Positions 11,701-21,699 of a stretch of DNA of 64,000 nucleotides are shown one piece after another; the stretch's first letter is position 1; each line of letters opens with the position of its first letter. Both the position numbers and the translations under genes were made by a program. The stretch lies in NCBI RefSeq assembly GCF_026212465.1, contig NC_080059.1:7556311-7620310 (forward strand), given 5' to 3'. The notes below the pieces were generated by a model. It was not told where the DNA came from. It was given only the letters and a program-made list of their open reading frames with translations, and made no database searches. Origin of the DNA: Amaranthus tricolor (lineage: Eukaryota; Streptophyta; Magnoliopsida; Caryophyllales; Amaranthaceae).

Positions 11701-13809
11701 TAGGGGCTAGAGTGATCGGGAATTATGATGGAGCTAGAATTAGAGAAGCAAAGACGGAATCGTTCATTGTCAGGGATCACCGTGGAGAGTGTGAGTACCT
11801 CGATTACTTTAAAGTTACTAAATGCCTCTATACATCTGTCTAATGGAACCCGTAAACTGTTCACGCAAAATTAACAATGCAAAACCATAATAAATAGATT
11901 TACTACGACCATTTGTTACAATATCATTTTTACATACTTCCTCTGCTTTTTAATAGTTGTTGGTTGCTATATTTCTGTTTTGCACGCTATCCAATTCATA
12001 ATTCTAATCTTTAATATCTTTAATTTCTATGATAAAAATTCTAAAAAGTTGGTATTATGAAAATATGCATTAAAACAAATCAAACAAAATCCCAAATGAC
12101 TATGTTTTACATTATACATTTCTGCTTTCATTTTTTCGAGTTTGGGTGTTTAAACTACTTGGATTAAGTTCTTTCAATGCTAACATCGAACAAGAGTAAT
12201 TGCATTTGGACCTTACTGTCCCTTGTATCTTGCGTGTTCTATACTAGTTCAAACTAGTATAGAGCACAAAAGATCACCCCCGATTTACCTTCGACAGTCA
12301 TATGTGAATTTCTCTACCGAGATTCAATTTATTATTATATTTATGCTCGTTCAGGTTCTGTGTGATGATGGTTAATACAGGATTGATACTTTTTTTTTTT
12401 ATATAATCTCGAGATATAAGCAACCATTTTTTATGACCATGCTGTCTGAGAAAAAGCTTCTTCTTGCAGTGTACAAAAAACACCATCCCCCGTCTCTATC
12501 CGATAAAGTTTGGCGACTGGAAAAGATTGGAAAAGATGGAGCATTCCACAAAAGATTAACCTTAGAAAGAGTGAGGACAGTAAAGGATTTCCTGATTTTG
12601 CTCAATTTGGATCCTGCACGGCTCCGAAATGTAAGAATTTTGGACTTGCGTTGTAGGCATTTTTTTTCTGTCAAATGATGTTTCTACTAAGGGTCAATCA
12701 GAAACAATCTCTCTGTTATCATTAACGAGGGTATGGTTGTGCACATTCGACCCCCACAAACCCCACTTATGCGAAAGCCATTTTTTGGCGTTGGGGGTAT
12801 GCAATGTTAATGCAGTGAATTAATAATTAGAAGGCCAAGTATTCATCATTGTGTTTTTAATTCATTTTCAGATACTTGGCTCTGGTATGTCTGCCAAGAT
12901 GTGGGAGGTGACTATAGAACATGCTCGAACGTGTGTACTTGATAAAAGAGTCTTCTTGTATTATTCTCCTATATCTCAGCACAGGAATGGCGTGGTCTTC
13001 AACGTCGTGGGACTCGTAATGGGGCTTTTTTTAGATAGCCAGTTTGTTCCTGTAGACAATTTGCCCGAAAACGACCAGGCATATTTCCTTTCCTCGTAAT
13101 CTAAACGTCAAGAAAGATACATTTTTCTTTATTTTATTGTGATATTATCGATTTTGAATGTCATTAACATAATCGTGATCTAAATCCCGTCCAGATTGAT
13201 TCACAAAGAATCGTCATCGAAGCTTTTCAACATTGGGACGGAGTGATCTCATTTGAAGATATGGAGTCGCTCATTGCCGTCTCTTCACAGACAACAAGCT
13301 CTCCGAAGACTGAGACGTCAGATGCAAGGAAGCTTATGACACCGCAGCAAAGTGTAATCGATTATACGCAACCAAGCACATCGTCTCCTGATAGTTTCTC
13401 TCCTCTCTATTCATTAGGATGCTTGAGCAGCCCGGATGATTTTCCCCTGCAGGCTATAGATGGCATAGACCTACGATATGACCAGGCTCTTGATATTCCA
13501 GTTCAAATTAGTAACTCGCTGTTTTGCCCATCTCTTTCGATGACTCAGTCTTTCCATGACGACAATCATCTAGGGTTCATGGACATTGACTATCCGTCTA
13601 TTCAATCGGAAAACATGAATCTGGAATCCCATACGGGATTACAGGATGCGTACAGTGGCTTCGTTAGGTCTCATTCTGCAGGTCTTACTACCAGAGGACC
13701 AGCTCAAAGAAGGTGGAAAATGCTTTCGAGTATTCTAAGATGGTTTCAGATACGGAGACTGGTGGTCACTAGAAAAGCGCCTTGTGCTCAAATACAAAAA
13801 ACTTGGTAA
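8780..13809 (+). CDS. CBP60: CBP60-family calmodulin-binding transcription factor
   Basis: Coding exons are 8780-8892, 10298-10364, 11128-11180, 11300-11790, 12470-12630, 12872-13078 and 13195-13809, giving 568 aa with all junction phases matching. The N-terminus (MSQKRTQDD..., then a basic KRRK patch) leads into a helix ([19 protein letters not shown]) and the CBP60 core from about residue 90 (NLQLKF, LPVFTG, RLGARV). The core continues through the conserved [15 protein letters not shown] and ARTC blocks. The last 37 residues (G-x-A-Q-R-R-W, then a basic amphipathic helix) match the C-terminal calmodulin-binding site of the CBP60a/b group; CBP60g and SARD1 bind calmodulin elsewhere or not at all. 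Family members act in the nucleus, mostly in salicylate-linked defence. All introns are GT-AG except intron 6, where the best fit uses a GC donor. Introns carry SINE and MITE copies. Which paralogue this is cannot be decided here. Confidence 0.93.
9748..9863 (+). repeat. Au-like SINE copy 1 (CBP60 intron 1)
   Basis: Contains the order A-A-A-C-A-A-C, TCTCTGTTATC, TTGCGTACATCTAACCC and GAGAGCCACTTAATGGCATT. This resembles the 3' half of the Au SINE family as I remember it. It lies in the sense orientation of CBP60. No intact A/B box head is seen, so the copy is truncated. Confidence 0.5.
10617..10740 (+). repeat. Au-like SINE copy 2 (CBP60 intron 2)
   Basis: Shares GGATCAATCGGAAACAA, TTACATCGGACCC and GGTGGGAGCCGCTTCATGGC with copies 1 and 3. 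Same orientation as the gene. It ends in a GTTGTTTTTG tract. Confidence 0.55.
10902..11029. mobile_element. MITE in CBP60 intron 2
   Basis: About 28-bp imperfect terminal inverted repeats: CTTATGTGAGACCGTCTCAC at the left, and its near reverse complement at 11001-11028 (GGTGACACCGTCTTATACAAG). The core is itself palindromic (AAGCCCATAA ... TTATTGGGCT). It is 128 bp long and non-coding. The superfamily is uncertain because no clear target duplication was found. Confidence 0.6.
12238..12263. repeat. Perfect short inverted repeat in CBP60 intron 4
   Basis: TCTATACTAGTT and its exact reverse complement are separated by two bases, forming a 12-bp hairpin. No function is evident. Confidence 0.7.
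12691..12810 (+). repeat. Au-like SINE copy 3 (CBP60 intron 5)
   Basis: Begins GGGTCAATCAGAAACAATC and continues with TCTCTGTTATCATTAACGAG, TTGTGCACATTCGACCCCC and a GGCGTTGGGG end. This is the best preserved of the three copies in this gene, in the same orientation as the others. Confidence 0.6.
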
Positions 13810-16360
13810 TGGGTTTCTCTCGAAGCAATGAGGTACTGATGAATGTATATAACACCATTGTATTTTGGCAACTCTCGAGTCCCCGTCATTTTTTATCAGC
13901 AAAGCAACACATTTGGAATGTAGATGATAATGAACCGAACCTACTTGGGTTATGGTGGATCCTGTGTGTCGCACTAATGGTTGGTTGGAATGACAAATGA
14001 TGTGGTGGTCTTAGGCTGGACTTCCTACTTTCGGGTTTATGGGTTTTTTCTGTAAATAGCTCTGTTCCGAAAAAAATAGGCTTTAAGATCGGCTTCCCAT
14101 CGACAATAAGGTAAAAAGATTAGGATATGTGAATGTTTCGATTATTGAAGTCAAATATCTTTCAAGCTTGTACTTTGTATAGACGCATAAAAGCATTTCT
14201 TTGAGTTATAGCGCCCGACTAAACTCTGTTTAAGTCGAGGCTTGCAATCTAATGGGAAAACAATAATAACTCTTGAACTGATCTGGTTTAGTCGAGTCTA
14301 GTCTGTTGATCGAACTTTTAGCTTAATTCTTTGTCAGGAAGGATGTGTTTTTATTCAATTTTGTCAGTTTGGGCTTGTGAGCTACATGAGATGTGTTTTC
14401 AACTGCTCCATTCTATATGATGTAGTTTAAAGAAATAATAATGTAATTGTTATTTTTTCCTTTGTAGCTCAATCAAGTGGCCCAATATAAAATCTATACA
14501 TGACTACTGTTATAAAAGAACATTTCTTTGGTGAGATGGTCTTAAAACGAATAGTTGTATTCTCACAATTTATACTAGTTGGATCATTTTATTTATTTAT
14601 AGGGTACGTCTCATAGTTAAATAAAATGGGTTAAAATAATAATATATATAAAATTAAGAGAATGTAGAAAGTAAAAGCGATTAGTCATATCTAAAAAAAT
14701 AATAAATTCATTTGGCATACTACAATAAAAAAATGTGGCAAATTAAGTTGCACACATTTTCCTTTCCTGATCCAGCCACATAAAATTGTTAGAAATGGCT
14801 GAATACAAGGTCCTTAGATTCGGTAATTTACATCTCCTTTAGAAGCATGGCTGAACTACCAGGAAAACTGGTAGAAGAATCAGCCTTGGGTTTAAGAATC
14901 TGGACATCCCTTTCCTTTGGGTTGTCAAGGGCTGTGATAAGAACAAGTTACCTTCCGAGTTCCTTGCCGCACTCAGTCATGAAACAGGAATTGTTGTGCC
15001 GCTGTGTATCTAACTAGAGGCACTTGCCCAACGAGCCATAGGCTGCTTCATCACGCACTGTAGGGGGAACTTGAGGGTACCTTTGGGTGCCATTGGTGGG
15101 TCTCCCACAATGGAGTTATTAACCAATGAATGCATAAAATGGAGGATATTTGGAAGGTCGGAGTGAGACCGAATAAGGGTCCTGATAGATTCGTGAGACT
15201 GAGAATACAAAGAGGGTTATTATCGAAGTTATGTTAAGATTGAATAGTGGAAAAATTGAGAACTCAGTGAGTTTGAGAAAATATGCCGTAAGTGTAGTTA
15301 GCAAAGGCGGGAGCTTTGAGATATACTTAAACAAGTTCTTAAGCACATTGCTGAAAATGAAGCAGGAAAAAAAATTTATATTTATTATAAATAAAATATT
15401 TGTGTATTTAGCACAGCAGCTTGTGCAATTCAATTAGTTTACATTTAAATTTACATAAAATAACATTTTTGTATACATCAGTTGTTCTAAGAACATCAAA
15501 GTATAAAGAATACCATCAGTTGAGGAGCTCCCTCTGATCACGACCTCCTCATGATTAGGAAACTGATCAAAATAGTTGTTGGATTTGAAAAACTAATCGT
15601 TATCTCCTCCTTGATAAATAGATAATCATTTCTTCATCCAATTTCCATAAAACTCTACATCTCTTACTCTTTCTAATTACTTTATTTAATTACCAGATTA
15701 ATGAATCTCTCTAAGTACTCTTTCAATCTCTTGAATTATTCACTTAGTTCTTTAATTATAATACAAAAAGATCCTCATTTATAAAAAAGAAATTCAAAAA
15801 ATTAACAAATGACCAAGTTTTAATGTTATCATTCACAAATGAAAGTAATTTTTAATTTAAATAAACCATTCATATCATACAAGTCAGACATCAATGAAAC
15901 AAGATCATGACTATTAATCAAGTGCATTTTTAAAAAACGGGGCCCACAACTAGATTAATTAGTGCAAATTAAAACTTAATAGAAGTAGTTCTTATCATAC
16001 AAGTCAAACATCAATGAAATAAGATCATTATGAATATTTTACTTCACACTTCATATCATGCTATTAATTTAAAATACATATAATCTAAGAAAATCTTACT
16101 ATCACCATTCACCACCCCCTAAATTGAACTTCACAGTTCACACATTGCTTTCCATCAAATTATTATAACATTCCCTGACTAAATTTCATGTAATATGTGC
16201 TTTGAAGAATTATGGGAATAGAGCATATGTTGTTGATTCAAGTGGAATAAATATCATTTTTATCACCTACTCATTTACTTCTGACAACCTACCATGTAAT
16301 AAAAAAATATTCATGAAAAATAAATTAAATTTTTTTGTTTTTATTAGAAGTCAAACTTGA
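13810..16360. other. CBP60 3' flank and intergenic repeats
   Basis: The first few hundred bases are probably CBP60 3' UTR; an AATAAT-type signal occurs near 14430. A more GC-balanced stretch at 14820-15200 has no recognisable protein. A dispersed repeat follows at 15201-15540. The rest, towards the CYP94 stop codon, is AT-rich without a recognised feature. Confidence 0.45.
15201..15545. repeat. Dispersed repeat, copy A
   Basis: Aligns by eye over about 300 bases with 23180-23500. Shared landmarks are GGGAGCTTTGAG, TTAAACAAGTTCTTAA, ATTTGTGTAT-T-TA-CACA-CAGCTTGT and TCTAAGAACAT, followed by TTGAGG-GC-CC. I do not recognise the family. The open frames across it are not conserved between copies, so it appears non-coding. 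Confidence 0.6.
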
Positions 16361-16365
16361 GCAAC

Positions 16366-18417
16366 TCAAATTGGGATCCTTTCTTCAATTCTTACAGGCA
16401 AGCCACCTTGCATCTTTGCTGTCAACAAAGGCACATATACGGGTTCAAACCCGTCTTCCACCATTGGAACTACCCGAAACCTCTCCAAAACAGCAGCAAC
16501 TACCCTTTTCATTTGCAAGAAAGCCATCTCTTTACCAAGGCAAATCCTAGGTCCAGCTTGAAAAACCGGGTAAGAATACGGGTCACGAGGCACAAACTTC
16601 CACCTTTCCACTTTAGAGCCGTCTTGAACAACTTCGGGATCCTAAACAAATAATTTATAATGTCGATTATATGTTATTAAATGTTAGACTATATAACATA
16701 TTATGAGACCTCAACCATCAACTTAAACTTTTGATTGAGTTGAATCCTTTAACATGATATTAAAGGCCAGCATGACAAGAGCTCATGAGTTCGAATCTCA
16801 ACCAACCCTCATTTAAAGTGGCGTGACAAGAGCTCATGAGTTCGAATCTCAACCAACCCTCATTTAAAGTGGAATATTCGGCGCCAGGTATGAGGAGTGC
16901 CTATGTTGCATCCACACTTTTAGCCCAATGGGCTCTCGTGTGAGGGGACATGTTAAAGAATATAACATATTCAAGGTATTTCAACCATCCCCTTAAACTT
17001 TTGGTTGGATAAGTTTCTTGACATTAAATATTAATAAGTTATTAATGAAAAAAAAGAGTTATAATCAGATCAGCTCTAAAAAAGAGGTGATCATTGTGCT
17101 TACCTTATTGAGACTCCTATGTTCAACTTCCAACCACCTCTCAGGCTGGAACTCAAGCCAATGTGGGCCCCAAATCTTCTCTAACCTTCCCATAGCATAA
17201 GGGTGGTAAGTAATCCTAGTACCCTTCTTCACATATATCCCACCAGGAAGGATATCATCATCCATAGCCTCTTTAAGATCAGCTGCAACTGGAGGGTAAA
17301 GCCTCATAGTCTCACACAATGCAGCATGGATATAAACCATTTCTTTTGTTTCTTCAAAAACTGAAAAATTTTCTGTTATTTTCTTCTGTTTTCCTTTACT
17401 ATCAATCTCTTTTAGTATCTCTTCTTCAACTGATTTGTTCTTATGAAGTAGCCAAAAGAACCATGTCAAAGCTGCTGATGTAGTATCTCTACCTGCTAAA
17501 ATAAAACTAATCACAATATCACTCACAAATTTCTCATCCAAATGTCCAGATTTTAAGAACCTTGACAGTAAATCATTTGTTTCAAATAAAACAGTATTCA
17601 TCATCCTCTCCTGTTTTCTTTGCTTAACAAGATTATTAGCGAATTTTCGAATCTCAACAATACACTTTCTAAGCCTTTTTTCAGACCCTATATTCAGAAA
17701 TCTACTAATTTTCCAAAGAATTGGGAAGAAGGATTGATATCTTCTAGAACTTATCATTACAGCATCTTCAAATGCTACTGCAAACATAGCTTCTGGTAAA
17801 GAAGGTGATAAATATTGAGGATCATACCCAAAAGCTATCTTACAAATATTATCAAAAGCAAATCTTTTGAGTATATCTTGAAGATCAAGAACTGTTCCAT
17901 TCTTGGCAGCCTTAAAAAGAATTGGTATAAGACGATTTTCGAGCTCGAATTCGACAACATCTTGTACAAATGTTCTTAATGATTTAGTGTTGAATTCATA
18001 GCTAGCAATTTGTCTTTGAACTTTCCAAGTCTCACCATCAGAATTGAATATTCCATCACCTAAAAGGTCTCTAAGAACACCCTTTTGAAAAGGTCCTTTT
18101 TGGTAGATTGAGAAGCGAGTTTTGAGGATGTGTTCAACGATGATAGGATCAGCGGTCAGGATGCTCTTGACACCCAATGGACGGTGGAGAATGAAGGTGG
18201 AAGATGGGGAAGAGATGAGGAGTTTAGTGAGCCATTGAAATACATTATCCTTTTGCTGGTAAACAGCTATGAAATGACCTATTAGAGGATATGCTTTAGG
18301 TTGATTATTATCTTTTGTAGGAGCTGTTTGGAAGATGAAGATTTTGACAAAATAGAGTAGAAGAATTGATACAAGGATAAGTAGTGATGAATGTAAGAAC
18401 TGAAAAAGATCAAACAT
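16366..18417 (-). CDS. CYP94-like cytochrome P450
   Basis: Exon 1 is 18417-17104 (438 codons) and exon 2 is 16641-16366 (91 codons and stop), giving 529 aa with a phase-0 GT-AG intron. An N-terminal membrane anchor (about residues 8-30) is followed by a CYP86-clan P450 fold. The I-helix oxygen-binding motif AGRDTT is at 308-313, the K-helix E-T-M-R at 369-372, and PERW precedes the splice site. The haem loop FQAGPRICLG has its ligand Cys at about 472. The sequence PYSYPVFQAGPRICLGKEMA is characteristic of CYP94. Members hydroxylate fatty acids at or near the omega carbon, and CYP94B/C oxidise jasmonoyl-isoleucine; which substrate applies here cannot be read from sequence. It would act at the ER. 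The length is normal for the family. A TRIM retroelement sits in the intron. Confidence 0.93.
16682..17023 (+). mobile_element. Complete TRIM retroelement in the CYP94 intron
   Basis: The two terminal repeats are each 73 bp, 16682-16754 (TGTTAGAC ... TTTAACA) and 16951-17023 (TGTTAAAG ... CTTGACA), both with TG...CA ends. TTAAA directly flanks both sides (16677-16681 and 17024-17028), as expected of a 5-bp target duplication. TGATATTAAAGGCC follows the left repeat and looks like a worn TGGTATCAGAGC primer site. A purine run, GTGAGGGGACA, precedes the right repeat. The interior is only 196 bp and non-coding. It includes a 51-bp tandem duplication (16774-16824 and 16825-16871). Confidence 0.85.
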
Positions 18418-18478
18418 GGCTTCTTAGTAAAGGGAAAATACAAATCATGTAACATGTTGCATTAGAATACACATACAT

Positions 18479-18486
18479 TATATATA
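18479..18486 (-). promoter_or_regulatory. TATA box of the CYP94-like gene
   Basis: Minus-strand TATATATA lies about 62 bases upstream of the ATG at 18417. That would put transcription start near 18450 with a short leader. The position and lack of competing motifs support it; it is not proven. Confidence 0.5.
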
Positions 18487-18489
18487 GTA

Positions 18490-19170
18490 GTGCTAAAACA
18501 ATCATGATATCATGGCTGACCTATTATTTGGAAGAAAAGTGACATTAGATTTTGCAGCATAAAATAATAAGGAAGTTCTGAATATTTTCAACCATTAAGA
18601 ACTCTACCAACTACCCTAAACGGCTATAGAGCATTCCCACTCATATCAAAACTCTTGTAAGAGAGCTTTTAATTAACATGTTATTGTTAAATATATCATC
18701 GAACTTATACCCAACAAGACACCCAACAAGACCAGTAGAAACAGAGAGATGACTGCAAACAAGTCCGATAAGTTTTCATCTAAAATCAATTGGTAATAGA
18801 AGGAGTAGCTCATCAAGCTTATAGGTAAATCAACTTCTCTCAAATTCTTCGATGTGGATTCCTTCTGTCCCTTAATTTCGATGTGGATTCCTTTTGTCCC
18901 TTAGTTTGCTACCAGAGATAAATTGAAAGAGACGGATAATTATGGATATAGTTTTTCCATCAACATGGGACTTACTACACACGCGTAAATCGTGTAGCGT
19001 AGCCGTGCAAGTCAACATCGTCATTTAGAAAAAGTATTTTTGGTCAAATTATTAATATACGAAACTATCCATACCTGATAAAGTCACTTTTAATCATTTA
19101 TACAAAATGGCGAAACCTGAAAAAAAGAAGTGATGTCAATAATATAAAATAAAAAAGTTACAATCACCAT
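18490..19170. other. Intergenic region with short tandem duplication
   Basis: No gene is recognised. A roughly 28-bp unit beginning TTCGATGTGGATTCCTT is duplicated in tandem at about 18851-18905. Confidence 0.5.
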
Positions 19171-19178
19171 CGAATAAA

Positions 19179-20365
19179 TTAAGGCAAATGCCCATGCCGT
19201 GTTTTCATATTTTGGAAGCAACGTGTAATGTCATCATTTGACATACTATGAAACAAATCACACTCAAAATAAGTTACACCAGCATCATTCAAAAACTCAT
19301 CACAAATTTTATTGCGTAAGTCGGTCTTGATAAACTTCATTGCAGAGAACATTCTTTCAATAGTTGCAGCGGATACTAGCAAAATCAACGCCAACTTCAA
19401 AAGCTTAAAAAAAGTTGGGCACGACTTATACAAATCAGTACAAACCAACGTTTTAGAGAGATCACCAAGAGTAGCTAAGTTTAAAAATCTCTCATCAGCT
19501 AGAAAAATTACCAACAAAAGCATCTAACTCAAAACTAAGACAATCAATGGCCAAATCATCAAAATCATCAGGATAAAGTTTTGCCACATTTTGAGTATGT
19601 TCTTTTTTTTACTAGGAGCATTTTTCAAAACAACACTACCAACACTTCTATTTTTTTAGCAAAAAACACTAAGAAAGTAAGAAAATTACCTTTCTTTATG
19701 GATGTTTCACTATCATGACCTCAAAAAGGTAATCCAAAAACAAAAGCAATAACATTTATTATGAGTAACTATTTACACCAGCAATATATATAAATACATT
19801 CAAACGATTCTTATAATCAATCTTACCTTGCTCCGATTGTTTATGTAGAGCAACTTGTATGGATTGATTTTGCATCATAAGATCTTCACATCTTTTTAAA
19901 CATTTATTACGAGTACTATTTACGCCATCAATATGTGTATCAAATCTTTTAATATTATTCCAAGTCCTAAAACCAACACTGGCGGATGCCTCTCCTCCTT
20001 GGAAACTAGAAGTTCAATTTCACTTGCAAATAAATAACAACACAAACAATAACAAGCATCATTTTTAGGACTATATTCTAACCAATTAGAATACTAAAGA
20101 TACCACTCTTCTTTAAAACGACATGTCGATCCATGCTTTATTTGCAGATAAAATTTTTCATGATGTTGATATGAAACTCTTTGAATATAAGCGTTTCTTA
20201 TCTCATCATGATCATTTACATTATAATATGATATTGGGTTTCATGATGCTTGATGTTCAGTTTGTTGAGTTTCAGCAAGTGAACTTGGTGAAATTTCAGA
20301 CCTTGAACTAGAAGAAAAATGTGATTCGGAAGCAAGTCTTTTAAAATACCTATCCATTTGCAACT
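19179..20365 (-). pseudogene. hAT transposase relic (ZMYM1/TTF-type)
   Basis: The minus-strand N-terminal part at 20365-19900 begins MDRYFKRLASES. It continues through the family's order of motifs (DHDEIRNAYIQR, then WLEYSPKNDACYCLCCYLF) with stops and frameshifts. The C-terminal hAT dimerisation domain is at 19523-19179 (LALILLVSAATIERMFSAM, then CFQNMKTR). Only a few hundred bases separate the two parts, so the catalytic RNase-H-like core and its large insertion are deleted. The frame is broken in several places and this cannot make transposase. Terminal repeats were not identified. Confidence 0.78.
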
Positions 20366-20970
20366 CTACAATACACAACCATGAATCATTAGTAATGATT
20401 CATAACTATATATTAATCACTATTAATAATCCTAATTTCAACATCAAATTCAAATTCAAAAACCCAATTCATGCCAAAAATTTTACCCAATTCAAAAAAT
20501 CCCCAAAATTAACAACCCTAACCGTGTATTTGCAAATAAAAAGGTAATATGATTAATTTCAGTATCATTCCAACCTTATAAATTACTACAAAATAATTTT
20601 ATTAATTTCAGTATCAAGATCAAATGACAATTGCAAATAAAAAAGAAAAAATAACCTTAAAGAAGAAGAGAAATGGTCCAATTAATGATGGAAATTGGAG
20701 AGAAGGGCAGAGGGACCGCCGGTGGCTAGTGCCGCATACGGCAGTCGGGCGTGGGCAGTGCAGCAATAGACAATGGTGGTGCCGACAGGAGACAGCAGCA
20801 GTGGGGTTTCGGGATTGGAATGAAAGTCGAATGTAACTGATGACCTTTTCTTTGGGAATTGGGGGGTATTATTAGGTGGGTAAAAACGAAAAATAGAAAA
20901 AAAAAAATAATTACACCAAATACATTTCTACGCAATTCAATGCGCTTGTTGTATAGTTTATATCTAGAGT

Positions 20971-21290
20971 TTTTTTTTTTTTTTTTTAGAGAAGAGGAAA
21001 ATTAAGAATCGGATAAAATCAAATTAGAATAGAAAGCAGCCAAATTGGGGCATCCAACACCCAACCTCATCGCAAAGGCTAGACATAGCCCATCTAGCTA
21101 GTCTATGAGCCACATCATTACAATCTCGAAAGCAAAAGAGAGAAGAACAAGAACTAAAGACCTTGATAAAATGAATACAATTTTCAACAAGGGTTTGAAC
21201 ATGAAAACCCCTTCTGATGCTGCCATTCAAAGCATCAATAATATTTTTGCAATCTCCTTCAAAGATGACACAACTAAAAATTTGATATTA
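20971..21290 (-). pseudogene. L1-type LINE 3' end (RNase H fragment with poly(A))
   Basis: On the minus strand this reads CVIFEGDCKNIIDALNG, then FRDCNDVAHRLARWA. These are the strands and helix of the RVT_3 (RNase H-like) domain at the end of plant L1 polyproteins. A short 3' UTR and a run of about 18 A (T-run at 20971-20988 on the + strand) follow. This is the expected end of a 5'-truncated L1 insertion. Target duplications were not identified. Confidence 0.7.
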
Positions 21291-21439
21291 TGAAAAACGG
21301 GACGAGATAAATAAAATAAGATTTCACATGACTATTTTTTTCTTGTATAATAGCCGAAATATGTAAATTACCATAGAATAGTGAATAGTGCAAAACTGTG
21401 TTTGGTGCAAGTATATGAAACGGAGAAAGTATTTAAATA

Positions 21440-21695
21440 TTCCCTCCATTTCTTTTCAAACGTCTCGTTTGCTTTTTGCACGTTTGCCAATGCACTCATA
21501 TAATATTTAATATCTCTAAGTATGAATGAAAAAATTACAAAAAATACGTATTAATACACCTTATGTTGAGATGAATCAAACAAGATCTCATTTAACTATG
21601 TTTTAATTCATAAATTAAGAATAATTACAAATTAAGAGTGGCTGATGAATAGTACTCAAAAAGTAAACAGGATGTTTGAAAAGAAAAAGAGATAG
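21440..21695. mobile_element. Stowaway-like MITE
   Basis: The left end TTCCCTCCATTTCTTTTCAA and the reverse complement of the right end (CTATCTCTTTTTCTTTTCAA) form inverted repeats of about 36 bp. The element is flanked by TA at 21438-21439 and 21696-21697. It is 256 bp and non-coding. The CTCCCTCC-type end and TA duplication fit the Tc1/mariner (Stowaway) group. Confidence 0.75.
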
Positions 21696-21699
21696 TATA

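Noticed and set aside
16793..16860. tRNA gene suggested by GTTCGAATCTC motifs
   Set aside because: No matching A box or cloverleaf. The motif is part of the TRIM interior and appears twice through a tandem duplication.
18848..18910. CRISPR-like repeat
   Set aside because: Only two tandem units with no spacers, in a plant nuclear sequence.
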